The position numbers and the translations under genes are program-made. Positions 1-8,569 of a stretch of 64,000 nt of DNA are shown here, one piece after another. The number at the start of each line of letters is the position of its first letter. Positions within the stretch are counted from its first letter, which is position 1. The stretch is from NCBI RefSeq assembly GCF_014269025.2, contig NZ_CP077094.1, positions 2,170,001 to 2,234,000 on the forward strand. Direction: 5' to 3'. The stretch is from Pseudomonas promysalinigenes (GTDB lineage: Bacteria; Pseudomonadota; Gammaproteobacteria; Pseudomonadales; Pseudomonadaceae). The notes below the pieces were generated by a model. It made no database searches, was not told where the DNA came from, and worked only from the letters and a program-made list of their open reading frames with translations.

Positions 1-608
1 GTGAAATGGATACCGCCACCCAGGCTGACCCATTGGACCTTGTGCAGCAGGTGACCGAAACGCTCTTCGATGTGCGACAGCATTTTGTCGAACAGGCTGA
101 AGTCGCCGTTTTCGCAGTTGTTGTGGAACATGAAGCCGGAAATCTGCTCGATCACTTGCTCGATCTTTTCCGGGTCCCATTCCCCGAGGCGGCTGAACGG
201 GCGGGCTGGGTCGGCCAGCAGGTAGTCGGAGCTACTCACCTGGGGGTTGACGCGCAGGCCGCGGACCTTGCCTTCGGACTGTTCGGCGAAGCGCTGTAGC
301 TGCCCGATAGAATTGAAAATGATCTTGTCGCAATTCTCGAGCATTTCCTCGATCTCGTCATCGGCCCAGGCCACGCTGTAGGCATGGGTTTCGCCAGCGA
401 ACTTCTGGCGGCCGAGCTTGAGCTCGAACAGCGACGACGAGGTGGTGCCGTCCATGTACTGCTGCATCAGGTCGAACACCGACCAGGTGGCGAAGCACTT
501 GAGGGCGAGCAGCGCCTTGGCCCCGGAGTTTTCACGCACGTAAGCGATCTTCTCCATGTTGCTCAGCAGCTTGGTTTTGTCGATGAGGTAGTACGGCGTC
601 TTGATCAT
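1..608 (-). CDS. nspC: Carboxynorspermidine/carboxyspermidine decarboxylase, 3' end beyond the window
   Basis: This PLP enzyme decarboxylates carboxynorspermidine or carboxyspermidine in the alternative polyamine pathway. About 202 residues are present, starting MIKTPYYLIDKTKLLSNMEK, followed by ALLALKCFATW, whose Lys is the likely PLP Schiff-base residue of this fold-type III (alanine racemase-like) family, and by GTTSSSLFELKLG. The reading frame runs off the left edge just after a VSLGGGIHF stretch, so the C-terminal half, with the catalytic Cys region, is not visible. The start is the ATG at 608, facing a roughly 195 bp gap. The partner dehydrogenase is not in the window and would have to lie to the left. 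Recognition is by sequence pattern only. Confidence 0.85.
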   Translation of the reverse strand, partial: MIKTPYYLIDKTKLLSNMEKIAYVRENSGAKALLALKCFATWSVFDLMQQYMDGTTSSSLFELKLGRQKFAGETHAYSVAWADDEIEEMLENCDKIIFNSIGQLQRFAEQSEGKVRGLRVNPQVSSSDYLLADPARPFSRLGEWDPEKIEQVIEQISGFMFHNNCENGDFSLFDKMLSHIEERFGHLLHKVQWVSLGGGIHF

Positions 609-804
609 TTAAAGGCCCCCGGCCAGGCCGGCCAAAAAAAAGACCCGCATTGTGCCTTCACTTGCCACAGATCGAAAGGGCGCAGGGTGCATTTCGTCCA
701 GGCGGCGGTGATCAGCATTGAATTGTTCAACCTAAGGAAGGTTCAGTAGTACAGCGCAATGCGAACAACTTGATGACAGTTCGACCAACGGCAAGGGGAA
801 TATC

Positions 805-1014
805 ATGAGCAATCGATACAAGGCTGGCGACCACGTGAAGTGGAATTCCGAGGCCGGCGTCATCCATGGCAAGGTAGTCAAGGTGCATGTGCAGGACGTC
901 GAATTCTGCGGGCGACAGCGCCACTGCTCCAAAGACGCGCCGCAATATGAGGTAAAAAGCGACAAGACCGGGCATTTGGCGATGCACAAAGAAGATGCCC
1001 TAGAAAAAGCCTGA
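805..1014 (+). CDS. DUF2945 / hypervirulence-associated TUDOR-domain small protein
   Basis: A 69-residue basic protein with the SNRYKAGDHVKWNSEAG opening typical of DUF2945 (HVA1 TUDOR) proteins, a single small beta-barrel domain. The motif GxVxKV and the late KxGHLAMHKEDAL are also characteristic. The family has no firm biochemical role; homologues are widespread in soil bacteria. An AGGGGAA Shine-Dalgarno lies 5 to 10 bases before the ATG. It is monocistronic, divergent from nspC and convergent with the dehydratase gene that ends at 1041. No signal peptide or membrane segment is visible, so it is probably cytoplasmic. Confidence 0.8.
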   Translation: MSNRYKAGDHVKWNSEAGVIHGKVVKVHVQDVEFCGRQRHCSKDAPQYEVKSDKTGHLAMHKEDALEKA

Positions 1015-1040
1015 CAGGTGCAACCTTCTTTGATCGTGGG

Positions 1041-1958
1041 TCAGTGAGCCTGCTTGAGCCACGCCTGGATCTGTTCCAGCGTGGCGGTGGCGCCGCCGCA
1101 AACCACTACCAGCACACGTGAGTAGCTGGCCAGGGTCTGCTCATCGTAGGCGAGCGCAAGGGCAGCACCACACGCCGGTTCGACCAGCAACCTATGGTCA
1201 AGTAGAAAGCGCTCGCAAGCCTGTAGCGCAGCGCGGTCGCTGACCACGTGGCTGTGCACGGGATGTGCTCGGGTGCACGCCAGCGCCTGTTCCGCCACGC
1301 GTTTGGCACCCAGTGAGCTGGCCACCGAAGCGATACCCGGCAGTTCCACCGTGTGCCCGGCCTGCATGGCCGCATGCAGTGAGGCAGCTCCGCGGGTTTC
1401 CACTGCCAATACCGGTATGTCGTCCCAGCCATTGCGCTGCAGGCCCTGGACCACACCGCTGAGCAGCCCGCCGCCGCCAACCGACAGCACCACTGCATCG
1501 GGTTTGAAGCCTGCGGCTGCCACTTCATCTACCAAGCTGGCATGCCCTGCCCACAGCAGCGGGTCGTCGAACGGGTGAATGAATGCATCTTCGGCGCCAA
1601 CCAGCGTCAAGGCCAGTTCGTTGGCCTCTTGCCACGAACTGCCATGCACCACCACCTTGGCGTCCTCAAGGCGCAGCAACTGCTTGGCGCGCTCGGTGGT
1701 GGTCTCAGGCACCACCACAGTGACGGGTACCCCGAGCGTGCGCCCGGCATAGGCCACCGCTAGCCCGGCATTGCCGCCCGACGACGACACAAAGTGCCGC
1801 GCACCCCGCCCGTGGTGTATCTCGCAGGCGTGGCCTACGCCGCGCAGCTTGAACGAGCCGCAGGGCTGCAGGGCATCAAGTTTGAGCCGCACCGTAGCAC
1901 CTGCGGCAAGCGACAGCGGGCGAGATTCGATCAATGGCGTGTGAATGTGCAAGGTCAT
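1041..1958 (-). CDS. PLP-dependent serine/threonine dehydratase-like enzyme
   Basis: A 305-residue fold-type II PLP enzyme that resembles L-serine dehydratase/threonine deaminase catalytic domains and lacks the C-terminal ACT regulatory domain of IlvA. The PLP lysine is Lys37 in GSFKLRG, the substrate-loop SSSGGNAG is at about 58-65, the phosphate-binding glycine loop SVGGGGLLSG is at about 159-168, and a CGGA motif lies near the C terminus. It probably deaminates serine or threonine to the 2-oxoacid and ammonia; D-serine or another hydroxyamino acid cannot be excluded. The start overlaps the stop of the upstream YheO-type regulator by an ATGA, so the two are translationally coupled and the regulator probably responds to the substrate. 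Confidence 0.8.
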   Translation of the reverse strand: MTLHIHTPLIESRPLSLAAGATVRLKLDALQPCGSFKLRGVGHACEIHHGRGARHFVSSSGGNAGLAVAYAGRTLGVPVTVVVPETTTERAKQLLRLEDAKVVVHGSSWQEANELALTLVGAEDAFIHPFDDPLLWAGHASLVDEVAAAGFKPDAVVLSVGGGGLLSGVVQGLQRNGWDDIPVLAVETRGAASLHAAMQAGHTVELPGIASVASSLGAKRVAEQALACTRAHPVHSHVVSDRAALQACERFLLDHRLLVEPACGAALALAYDEQTLASYSRVLVVVCGGATATLEQIQAWLKQAH

Positions 1959-2632
1959 CGGTTCGCTCCGCGCAATTGCTCTAGGTAGTTGTAGATGGTG
2001 TAACGGGTGACGCCGAGGGCAGTAGCGGCCTTTTCCACGCCGCCCTTGACGATGAACAGTCCGCGCTCCTGCATCACTCTCACGGCTTCGACCTTGGCCT
2101 GCTTGTTCATTCGGCCATGGCCTGTGCGCTGTAGCGCGTCTTCGATGATTTCTGCCATCAACAACGCCATGTCGGCAGGCTCCTCAACGATAGCCTCCGG
2201 CGGCTCAGCGCCCAATGGCTGCAGCTGGCGCAGAAAATCCATCGCGGCATTTAGGTCGCTCAGGTCAGTGTTGACGCACAGGCTAGCGAAGGGGTGGCCG
2301 CTGCTGTCACGCAGAATCGCCGTGGCACTGCGCAGCGTGCGGCCTTTCACCGAGGTGGGGTAATCAGGCAATACCACGGGGTCCGCGCCTCGTTGGGCGT
2401 GGCTTGCGTGCATCAGCGCTTTGAAACCTTGGTCCTGCTCTGGGGCGGCGAGGATCGGGCTGCCAATGACCCGCCCGGAAATATGGCCGTTGACGATAGA
2501 CACCACGGAATGCTCCGGGTGGTCCAGGTCGTGCAGGAGGATTTCCATGTTGCGCGGGGCGACACTGCCCAAGGCCTGAATAGCGGCCTTGAGCACTTTG
2601 AATGTCAGTGCTCGTTCTTCGATGGGTGCCAT
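1955..2632 (-). CDS. YheO/DauR-type transcriptional regulator (PAS_6 plus C-terminal HTH_22)
   Basis: A 225-residue regulator. An N-terminal YheO-like PAS domain (about 8-130, including EILLHDLDHPEHSVVSIVNG and the SxRTLRSATAILRDSSG region) is followed by a linker and a C-terminal helix-turn-helix with ALGVTRYTIYNYLEQLR near the end. DauR, a member of this family, represses D-arginine catabolism genes. Here the gene leads a two-gene operon with a serine/threonine dehydratase-like enzyme (ATGA overlap), so autoregulated control of amino-acid deamination is the simplest reading. The start at 2632 is followed by MAPIEERALTF; upstream is a short AT-rich stretch (2640-2690) likely to hold the promoter. 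Confidence 0.85.
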   Translation of the reverse strand: MAPIEERALTFKVLKAAIQALGSVAPRNMEILLHDLDHPEHSVVSIVNGHISGRVIGSPILAAPEQDQGFKALMHASHAQRGADPVVLPDYPTSVKGRTLRSATAILRDSSGHPFASLCVNTDLSDLNAAMDFLRQLQPLGAEPPEAIVEEPADMALLMAEIIEDALQRTGHGRMNKQAKVEAVRVMQERGLFIVKGGVEKAATALGVTRYTIYNYLEQLRGANR

Positions 2633-2709
2633 GGAGGGACCACTATTTCAACTTTGTGTTGATTTTTACACATCTCGTTGAAATAAGCGACTCATGGCCT
2701 ATGTCAGTG

Positions 2710-2759
2710 CAGGTGAACCCCTCATGCTGGCCGAATCGCCCTGCAAGCGGGTTCACCTG
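2710..2759. terminator. Perfect 11-bp inverted repeat with long loop, probable terminator
   Basis: CAGGTGAACCC at 2710-2720 pairs perfectly with GGGTTCACCTG at 2749-2759, with a 28-nt loop. It lies 14 bp downstream of the amidase stop (2773, minus strand) and upstream of the regulator start. There is no strong U-run, so it may be a weak or Rho-assisted terminator, or a remnant of a repeat. Confidence 0.4.
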
Positions 2760-2772
2760 TAGCCTGGGTGTG

Positions 2773-4473
2773 TTAACCCAGAGCTGGCGTACGCGGCGGA
2801 ATCATCCGCCGCGATCCAGTGGCCTCAAACGCCGCAGCAAAGCTCAGCAGGTCATTGTCGCTGTAAGCCTTGCCGGCGAAGGTCAAGCCAACTGGCATGC
2901 CGATGTCTGCCATTACGCCCATGGGCACGGTAACGGTCGGCACACCGAGGTGACGTATGGCCAGGTTGCCATTGGCGACCCAGATGCCGTTGCTCCAGGC
3001 AATGTCCGCCGAGGTTGGGTTGACGTCGGCATCGGCCGGCCCAACATCGGCCACGGTTGGGAACAGCACGGCGTCCAGGCGCTGAGCGTCCATCCAGTCT
3101 TCAAGGTCCATTTTGCGGGTTTTTTCCAGCCCGCGCAGGCCGTCTTCAAGCGTCTCGATCTGCTCCCAGCTCTTCAGGCCACGCTTGGCCATGTTGACGT
3201 ATTCGTCCATGCCGGCGGCCAGGTCGTCCTCACGGTTGGGCAGTGTGCCGGGGTCGTGGGGGAAGATCTGCGGGCCGTCGACATCGGCCAGGCGGTTGAG
3301 CTTCGGATCATTGTTGGCCCGCAGAAAATCATCGAATGCCCAGCCGGACAGCTCCCACAGTTCGTCGTGCAGGAATTGTCTGCTGACGATGCCGCGGTTG
3401 TAAACCGTCGGCGCACCCGGCCGGTCGCCTTCGCAGTTGGACACCAGCGGGAAATCCACCTCGACCACCTCGGCGCCGGCCGCCTCCAGGGCTTGACGCG
3501 CTTGGTTCCACAAGTCGATGACGCTGGCGCGGGTGTTGATGCGTTGCCCGGTGGGGCCGCCGATTCCAGGCTTCGCTGAAGTGCCGGCCGCTTCATCTTT
3601 ATTGATGTACATGCGCGGTACGCCAAATCGCTTACCCTTGACACTGGCGCTGGCCGCAAGGCTTGGGTAGGAGGCTGGGCGTACAGAGGACGGCTTGGGG
3701 ATCGGCACCCACGGCTGCAAGCGCCACAGGTCACCGCGCGGGTCGGCGTCATCGGCTACCACCACATCGAGGATTTCCAGCAGGTCGGCCATGGTCCGGG
3801 CGTAGGGCACCACGACATCCATGGTGGGGGTCAGCGGCCAGTTACCGCGTACCGAAATCACCCCGCGCGAGGGGGTGTAGGCGCACAGGCCATTGTTCGA
3901 GGCCGGGCCGCGCCCGCTCGACCAGGTTTCTTCGGCCAGCCCGAAAGCGCTGAAACTGGCGGCGGTCGCAGTGCCGGCGCCATTGGATGAGCCCGAGGCG
4001 AACGGTGCAGTGAGGTACTTGGCGTTGTATGGGCTTTCGGCGCGCCCATAGACACCACGCTGCATGCCACCATTGGCCATCGGCGGCATATTGGTCTTGC
4101 CCAGGCACACCGCACCGGCAGCCCGCAGGCGCTCGATGGTGAAGGCGTCGCGCTGGGCGACCAGGTCCTTGAACGCAGGGCTGCCGGAAGCGGCGGTCAG
4201 ACCCTTGACCAGATAACTGTCCTTGGCGGTGTAGGGGATGCCGTCCAGCGGGCTCAGCGTTTGGCCCTTGCTGCGACGAGCGTCGGAGGCTTCAGCTTCT
4301 TTGAGCGCTTCGGGGTTGCGTACCACTACGGCATTGAGTGCAGTGGCCGTATCGGCACCGTCATAGGCCTCGATTCGTGCCAGATAGGCTTTGACCAACT
4401 CGACCGACGTCGTGCGGCCAGTTTCGAGCGCATCGCGCAGTTCGGCGATGGAAACCTCGGTTACCTCGATCAT
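2773..4473 (-). CDS. Amidase-signature family hydrolase
   Basis: A 566-residue amidase-signature enzyme that hydrolyses a C-N amide bond; the substrate is unknown. The Ser-cisSer-Lys triad is visible: Lys84 in GIPYTAKDSYLVKG, the cis-Ser in ASGSSNGAGTA (about 162-163), and the nucleophile Ser186 in ETWSSGRGPAS. The last motif differs from the usual GTDTGGS but keeps the spacing. The start chosen is the ATG at 4473, which has a GGTGAA ribosome site just upstream; the frame is open for 35 more codons without a comparable site. No signal peptide is seen. It is flanked by a GST gene on the same strand 135 bp upstream with a hairpin between, so it is probably transcribed separately. Confidence 0.85.
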   Translation of the reverse strand: MIEVTEVSIAELRDALETGRTTSVELVKAYLARIEAYDGADTATALNAVVVRNPEALKEAEASDARRSKGQTLSPLDGIPYTAKDSYLVKGLTAASGSPAFKDLVAQRDAFTIERLRAAGAVCLGKTNMPPMANGGMQRGVYGRAESPYNAKYLTAPFASGSSNGAGTATAASFSAFGLAEETWSSGRGPASNNGLCAYTPSRGVISVRGNWPLTPTMDVVVPYARTMADLLEILDVVVADDADPRGDLWRLQPWVPIPKPSSVRPASYPSLAASASVKGKRFGVPRMYINKDEAAGTSAKPGIGGPTGQRINTRASVIDLWNQARQALEAAGAEVVEVDFPLVSNCEGDRPGAPTVYNRGIVSRQFLHDELWELSGWAFDDFLRANNDPKLNRLADVDGPQIFPHDPGTLPNREDDLAAGMDEYVNMAKRGLKSWEQIETLEDGLRGLEKTRKMDLEDWMDAQRLDAVLFPTVADVGPADADVNPTSADIAWSNGIWVANGNLAIRHLGVPTVTVPMGVMADIGMPVGLTFAGKAYSDNDLLSFAAAFEATGSRRMIPPRTPALG

Positions 4474-4582
4474 GCTTTCACCAGAATTTGTGCAGGTTGG
4501 GCTAATGCCAGGAGTGTACAAGAAGGGATCGAGAGAGGGAGGTTTGCGCTGCAGAAATGGGTTGTTGCGTCGGGGCATTGTC

Positions 4583-4601
4583 GGGGCCGCAGCGCGGCCC
4601 C
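4583..4601. terminator. Hairpin downstream of yghU
   Basis: GGGGCCGC (4583-4590) pairs with GCGGCCCC (4594-4601) over a 3-nt loop, eight bases past the yghU stop. The U-run is poor. The same stem sequence recurs after cysS. Confidence 0.5.
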
Positions 4602-4608
4602 TGTTGCA

Positions 4609-5448
4609 TCAGTCCAGGTCCGCTGCCGAGTGACGTTCCGGCACTCGGCTGGCTTCATCGCCCCAGGTGCGGTTGACGCGGGTGCCGCGCTGCACAGCTG
4701 GGCGTTCGGCGATGGCTTTAGCCCAGCGCTGAAGGTTCGGGTATTCGTCTACCGCAAGAAACTCGGCGGCGTCATATAGCTTGCCGAGCACTAGCTGGCC
4801 ATACCATGGCCACACGGCGATGTCGGCGATGCTGTAGCGCTCGCCGCCCAGGTACTTGCTGACCGACAGACGGCGCTCCAGTACATCGAGTTGGCGCTTG
4901 GCTTCCATGGTGAAGCGGTTGATGGCGTACTCGATTTTTTCCGGCGCGTAGACGTAGAAGTGGCCGAACCCACCGCCAAGATACGGCGCCGCGCCCATCT
5001 GCCAGAACAGCCAGTTCAGCGTTTCGGTGCGCTCTGCTGGAGCTGTGGGCAGCAATGCACCGAATTTTTCCGCCAAGTGCAGCAGGATCGAACCAGATTC
5101 GAAAACACGCACCGGCGGCTCTACGCTGCGGTCGAGCAGTGCTGGGATTTTGGAGTTGGGGTTGACCTCGACGAACCCGCTGGAGAACTGATCGCCGTCG
5201 CTGATGCGAATCAGCCAGGCATCGTATTCGGCGCCGCTGTGGCCCAAGGCAAGCAATTCCTCGAGAAGGATGGTGACTTTAACCCCATTGGGCGTGGCCA
5301 GTGAGTACAGCTGAAGAGGGTGGTTGCCGATCGGTAGTTGTTTGTCATGGGTCGGCCCTGCGACGGGGCGGTTGATGCTGGCGAATTGGCCGCCGGACGC
5401 GGCGTCGTTGCGCCAGACCTTGGGCGGGACGTAGCTGGGCTTGCTCAT
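4609..5448 (-). CDS. yghU: YghU-type glutathione S-transferase family protein
   Basis: A 279-residue GST of the Nu class (YghU/YfcG group), which act as glutathione-dependent disulfide-bond reductases and peroxidases. The long N-terminal extension typical of YghU precedes the thioredoxin-fold domain (LYSLATPNGVKVTILLEEL, then NPNSKIPAL and FESGSILLHLAEK, the cis-Pro and glutathione gamma-Glu binding motifs). The all-alpha domain carries YSIADIAVWPWY. The start is the ATG at 5448 with a GAGGAGAACC site; an upstream in-frame start 12 codons earlier lacks one. It is monocistronic, with about 420 bp of non-coding DNA upstream. Confidence 0.9.
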   Translation of the reverse strand: MSKPSYVPPKVWRNDAASGGQFASINRPVAGPTHDKQLPIGNHPLQLYSLATPNGVKVTILLEELLALGHSGAEYDAWLIRISDGDQFSSGFVEVNPNSKIPALLDRSVEPPVRVFESGSILLHLAEKFGALLPTAPAERTETLNWLFWQMGAAPYLGGGFGHFYVYAPEKIEYAINRFTMEAKRQLDVLERRLSVSKYLGGERYSIADIAVWPWYGQLVLGKLYDAAEFLAVDEYPNLQRWAKAIAERPAVQRGTRVNRTWGDEASRVPERHSAADLD

Positions 5449-5869
5449 GCAGGTTCTCCTCGGAAAGCGCGAAATCGACCACATAAGAACGTTGACCAGT
5501 ATCTATGCCACGGGTTCGCAGCTAGGTGCAAATGCGTGGGGCGCAAGCTCTTGGCTATTCCTAGTGCTGTCCAGTGATGCTCGGACATTCCCCGCGGCTG
5601 CCGCAGGCTTCGGTATGTACGTATTACGTACTACGAGTACGCCTGCTTTTTTATGATCGCCTATCTACCCCGAGATAGTCGCCAGCGGCGAAAGCGCTGA
5701 TGATTCACAGTGGATTTACTGATGAACATGCAGAAGAGGTCAGCGGACTTCGGCGGACGTAACACTATCTGTAATGTAAGGGTTGGCCACAACTGTGCTG
5801 GTCGCTCCTTTGAGAAAGCCCTTATGCTGTTACTAAATATGTCTAGAACGCTTAAAGAAGGAAGCTGCA
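5449..5869. other. 421-bp intergenic region between yghU and the EamA gene
   Basis: No convincing gene is seen on either strand. It must hold the divergent promoters for yghU and the EamA transporter. Its clearest feature is the 15-base perfect palindrome described separately at 5617-5631; a T-run follows at about 5647-5653. The stretch is less GC-rich than its flanks. Confidence 0.6.
5617..5631. promoter_or_regulatory. Perfect 15-base palindrome, candidate operator
   Basis: GTACGTATTACGTAC is a 7+1+7 perfect inverted repeat in the divergent yghU/EamA intergenic region, 169 bp upstream of yghU. It is the kind of site bound by TetR- or MarR-type dimers, but no regulator gene lies next to it and no function can be assigned. 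Confidence 0.35.
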
Positions 5870-6757
5870 ATGCCGCTCAAGGACCTGCTGATCGCCCTAG
5901 TGGTCATCGTCGCCTGGGGAGTCAATTTCGTGGTCATCAAAGTCGGCTTGGATGGCTTGCCACCGATGCTCCTGGGCGCTTTGCGCTTTTTGCTGGTGGC
6001 GTTTCCTGCCGTGCTTCTGGTCAAGAGACCCAAGCTGCCATGGCGCTGGTTGATCGCCTACGGCGCGACCATCTCCCTAGGCCAATTCGCCTTCCTCTTT
6101 CAGGCCATGTACAGCGGCATGCCGCCAGGGCTTGCGTCGCTGGTATTGCAGTCGCAGGCCTTCTTCACGCTTGGCTTCGCTGCGCTGTTCCTCGGCGAGC
6201 GTCTGCGCCTGGCCAGTGTGCTGGGCTTGCTGGTGGCGGCGAGTGGCCTTGCGCTGATCGGCAGCGAAGACAGCGGTCATGTGCCACTGATTGCGCTACT
6301 GCTGACCCTGTGTGGCGGTGCCATGTGGGGCATGGGCAACATCATCACCAGACGCTTCGGCTCGGTGGACCTGGTGGCACTGGTGATCTGGGGCGGGTTG
6401 ATCCCGCCGCTGCCATTTCTGGCCTTGTCCTGGTGGCTGGAGGGGCCGGAGCGCATCGGCCATTCTCTGGCAAACATAGGTTGGAGCTCGGTGCTGGCAC
6501 TGGCTTACCTGGCATTCGTGGCCACCATGATTGGCTACAGCCTGTGGAGCAAGCTGTTGTCGCGCCACCCAGCGGGCAAGGTAGCGCCTTTTTCGCTGCT
6601 GGTGCCCGTCATCGGCCTGAGCTCTTCGGCCTGGTTGCTGGGTGAGCGGCTGACGGCGGTGCAAGGGTGGGGCGCGCTGCTGGTGATGCTCGGGCTGGTG
6701 GTCAATGTGTTCGGGGCGAAACTTGGGCAGCGCCTGCGGGCAGCCAGCGCGCAATAG
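5870..6757 (+). CDS. EamA/DMT-family inner-membrane transporter
   Basis: A 295-residue drug/metabolite transporter superfamily protein with two EamA repeats of about five helices each, ten predicted membrane segments starting LLIALVVIVAWGVNFVVIK. The second repeat begins near LIALLLTLCGGAMWGMGNII. Closest in style to amino-acid and metabolite exporters (EamA, YedA); the substrate cannot be read from sequence. A GAAGGAAG ribosome site precedes the ATG at 5870. It stands alone; the next gene (6815) has its own ribosome site 57 bp downstream. Confidence 0.85.
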   Translation: MPLKDLLIALVVIVAWGVNFVVIKVGLDGLPPMLLGALRFLLVAFPAVLLVKRPKLPWRWLIAYGATISLGQFAFLFQAMYSGMPPGLASLVLQSQAFFTLGFAALFLGERLRLASVLGLLVAASGLALIGSEDSGHVPLIALLLTLCGGAMWGMGNIITRRFGSVDLVALVIWGGLIPPLPFLALSWWLEGPERIGHSLANIGWSSVLALAYLAFVATMIGYSLWSKLLSRHPAGKVAPFSLLVPVIGLSSSAWLLGERLTAVQGWGALLVMLGLVVNVFGAKLGQRLRAASAQ

Positions 6758-6814
6758 GGAAGCACTGCACGGCTTTGGTAGACTCGGCATTTTACCCAGG
6801 CCAAGGAGCGCAAT

Positions 6815-7135
6815 GTGATCATCTCTACCACCAGCCAGCTCGAAGGTCGCCCGATCGCCGAATACCTCGGCGTGGTGAGCTCCGAATCGGTGCAAGGCAT
6901 CAACTTCGTGCGCGATTTCTTCACCCGGTTTCGTGACGTGTTCGGCGGGCGTTCGCAGACGCTGGAAGGCGCGCTACGTGAGGCGCGCCAGCAGGCAACA
7001 GAAGAGCTGATAGCGCGGGCACGGCAGTTGCAAGCCGATGCCGTGGTCGGGGTGGACTTTGAGATCAGCATGCCATCGGTTCAGGGTGGCATGGTTGTTG
7101 TATTCGCTACCGGCACGGCGGTGCGGCTGAGGTAG
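6815..7135 (+). CDS. YbjQ/UPF0145 family protein
   Basis: A 106-residue heavy-metal-binding-domain (YbjQ, UPF0145) protein; the name reflects homology, not a shown function. Characteristic segments are IISTTSQLEGRPIAEYLGVV at the N terminus, GGRSQTLEGALREARQQATEEL in the middle and ADAVVGVDFEI towards the end; members form pentameric rings. The start codon is GTG at 6815, with AAGGAG at 6803-6808 and a 6-nt spacer, which decides this start. Cytoplasmic by appearance. Confidence 0.88.
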   Translation: MIISTTSQLEGRPIAEYLGVVSSESVQGINFVRDFFTRFRDVFGGRSQTLEGALREARQQATEELIARARQLQADAVVGVDFEISMPSVQGGMVVVFATGTAVRLR

Positions 7136-7271
7136 CTAAATGCCACTTGTCGGTTCGATGTTTTTTGTCCAGGCAGTCTGCATGTGACCGGCTAGTCTCA
7201 TTTTCACAGGCCGTGTTCTTGAGGCCAGTCCAGCACTGGCCGGCGCGGTCGCCACTGAACGGAGACAGGGC

Positions 7272-7460
7272 ATGAGCGATTCCTTTTACGAAGACATGAA
7301 CGATGCTTTTCCGATCAACAGCCAAGTGCGTTGCGGCCAGGCAGCTTTCCGCCTTGGCTTTGCACACATGACGCTGGATGATTCAGAGGAGCTCAAGCCC
7401 GCATCAGTACAGCGCAGCAAGAAAGGCCGTTTCACGCCCCGGGTACCTGCACGTAAGTAA
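7272..7460 (+). CDS. Small conserved hypothetical protein
   Basis: A 62-residue protein, MSDSFYEDMNDAFPINSQVR at the start and a basic SKKGRFTPRVPARK tail. No known domain is recognised. GGAGACAGGGC before the ATG is a good ribosome site, and an intrinsic terminator follows within 30 bp of the stop, which together support a real monocistronic gene. The acidic head and basic tail suggest a small nucleic-acid or protein-binding role, but this is speculation. Confidence 0.65.
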   Translation: MSDSFYEDMNDAFPINSQVRCGQAAFRLGFAHMTLDDSEELKPASVQRSKKGRFTPRVPARK

Positions 7461-7490
7461 ACCCATCAATATGTGAACCTACTCACAGTG

Positions 7491-7513
7491 CCCCGCCCAA
7501 CGGCGGGGTTTTT
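7491..7513 (+). terminator. Intrinsic terminator
   Basis: CCCCGCC (7491-7497) pairs with GGCGGGG (7502-7508) over a CAAC loop and is followed directly by TTTTT. A textbook Rho-independent terminator for the 62-residue gene. Confidence 0.9.
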
Positions 7514-7620
7514 GTTCGTGTTGATTGACCCGGCTCATGGTAATAGCCGGTTGCGCTCGTAGCCGCTGCTCACTTGTGGTCTTCTTGGGTGGCATTCAGG
7601 CCACAGAGGATTGAGCTTTC

Positions 7621-7923
7621 ATGCGAGTCAGGGACGAGACGTATTGGCAATGGGCCGATGCCCAGTTGCATTGTCGCAGCCACGACGAGGTACTCAGCGA
7701 TGGCACTTCGCTGGATATCCAAGTGCGCCTGTCGCGGCTCGGCGCGACGCAGTTGTTTCTTGGGTTATACGCGCGCGATGGTAGGTCGTTGCATGAGGAG
7801 TACTACCCAACACGGCCAGGCGAGACCATGACTCGCGCGCTGGTGTGGGGTGTCGACCGCGCTCGGGCCCTTGCCACGGGGGCTTTACCGATGCCTGGGC
7901 AACCGCACCGGCTCAAGGCCTGA
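7621..7923 (+). CDS. Conserved hypothetical protein, 100 aa
   Basis: A 100-residue soluble protein opening MRVRDETYWQWADAQLHCRS, with no family recognised. The composition (Trp, Arg, Gly and Leu rich, few Lys) fits Pseudomonas coding sequence and the frame has GC-rich third positions. GAGG lies about 12 bases before the ATG, which is far for a Shine-Dalgarno. A strong bidirectional terminator follows 28 bp after the stop. Function unknown. Confidence 0.6.
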   Translation: MRVRDETYWQWADAQLHCRSHDEVLSDGTSLDIQVRLSRLGATQLFLGLYARDGRSLHEEYYPTRPGETMTRALVWGVDRARALATGALPMPGQPHRLKA

Positions 7924-7951
7924 CCAAGCGTATTGGTAGCGGTCATGAAAA

Positions 7952-7977
7952 AAGCCCGGCCTATTCAGGCCGGGCTT
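7952..7977. terminator. Bidirectional intrinsic terminator
   Basis: AAGCCCGGCCT (7952-7962) and AGGCCGGGCTT (7967-7977) form a perfect 11-bp stem with an ATTC loop between two convergent genes. The flanking A-run on the left supplies the U-run on the minus strand. Confidence 0.9.
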
Positions 7978-7996
7978 GATTAATGATGATGGATGC

Positions 7997-8329
7997 TCAA
8001 TTGAGCGATTCGATCACCTTGACTGCCTGCCGCTCACGGGCGGCGGGCCATTCTTGTTGCAGGGTCTGCAGAACGCGGCCAACGAACTCGGTGTCGGCTG
8101 CGGCCTTTTTGCCGACATAGCCCTGGCCACGGCGGTAGACCTTGAAACGAGCACGCATGCTGGGCAGGTGCGTTTCGAATTCATCCTCGACGGTGTTCGG
8201 CGGCAGGCGGTCAATACGCACCTCGCCGGTTTGGCTGACCCACAGCAGGTGGTCGTCGAGGCTGTCCTTGCGAACGGCGAACAGCTCTGCCAGTTGATCG
8301 ATAGTCGGATTGTTGTTCAGGTTCATCAT
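7997..8329 (-). CDS. Conserved hypothetical protein, 110 aa
   Basis: A 110-residue soluble protein: MMNLNNNPTIDQLAELFAV, a likely beta-strand section HLLWVSQTGEVRIDRLP, and a C-terminal helical half with QTLQQEWPAARERQAVKVIE. I do not recognise the family; the style is that of small proteins conserved within Pseudomonas. The start is either of two adjacent ATG codons (8329 or 8326), with GGGGGC just upstream. It ends at the shared bidirectional terminator. Confidence 0.65.
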   Translation of the reverse strand: MMNLNNNPTIDQLAELFAVRKDSLDDHLLWVSQTGEVRIDRLPPNTVEDEFETHLPSMRARFKVYRRGQGYVGKKAAADTEFVGRVLQTLQQEWPAARERQAVKVIESLN

Positions 8330-8569
8330 AAAGCCCCCATCACCCAGTTGTTGTTGATTTTCACAGTTGGCGCCACAGGTTGTAGCGCGCTACCAAGGCT
8401 GCTACAGCAGCATCGCAACAGGGGCTTTCTTACGCTGCCTTTTGGACAGATTCCCTCTCCACGGGCAGCCTGCGTTACCGCGCAGACCGCCTGGAACACC
8501 CTTGCCACCGCTCCCGATCGGGGAGACAGCTTCATCATGCCCAAGGCCGATGAAGGGCGTCAATGGTTT

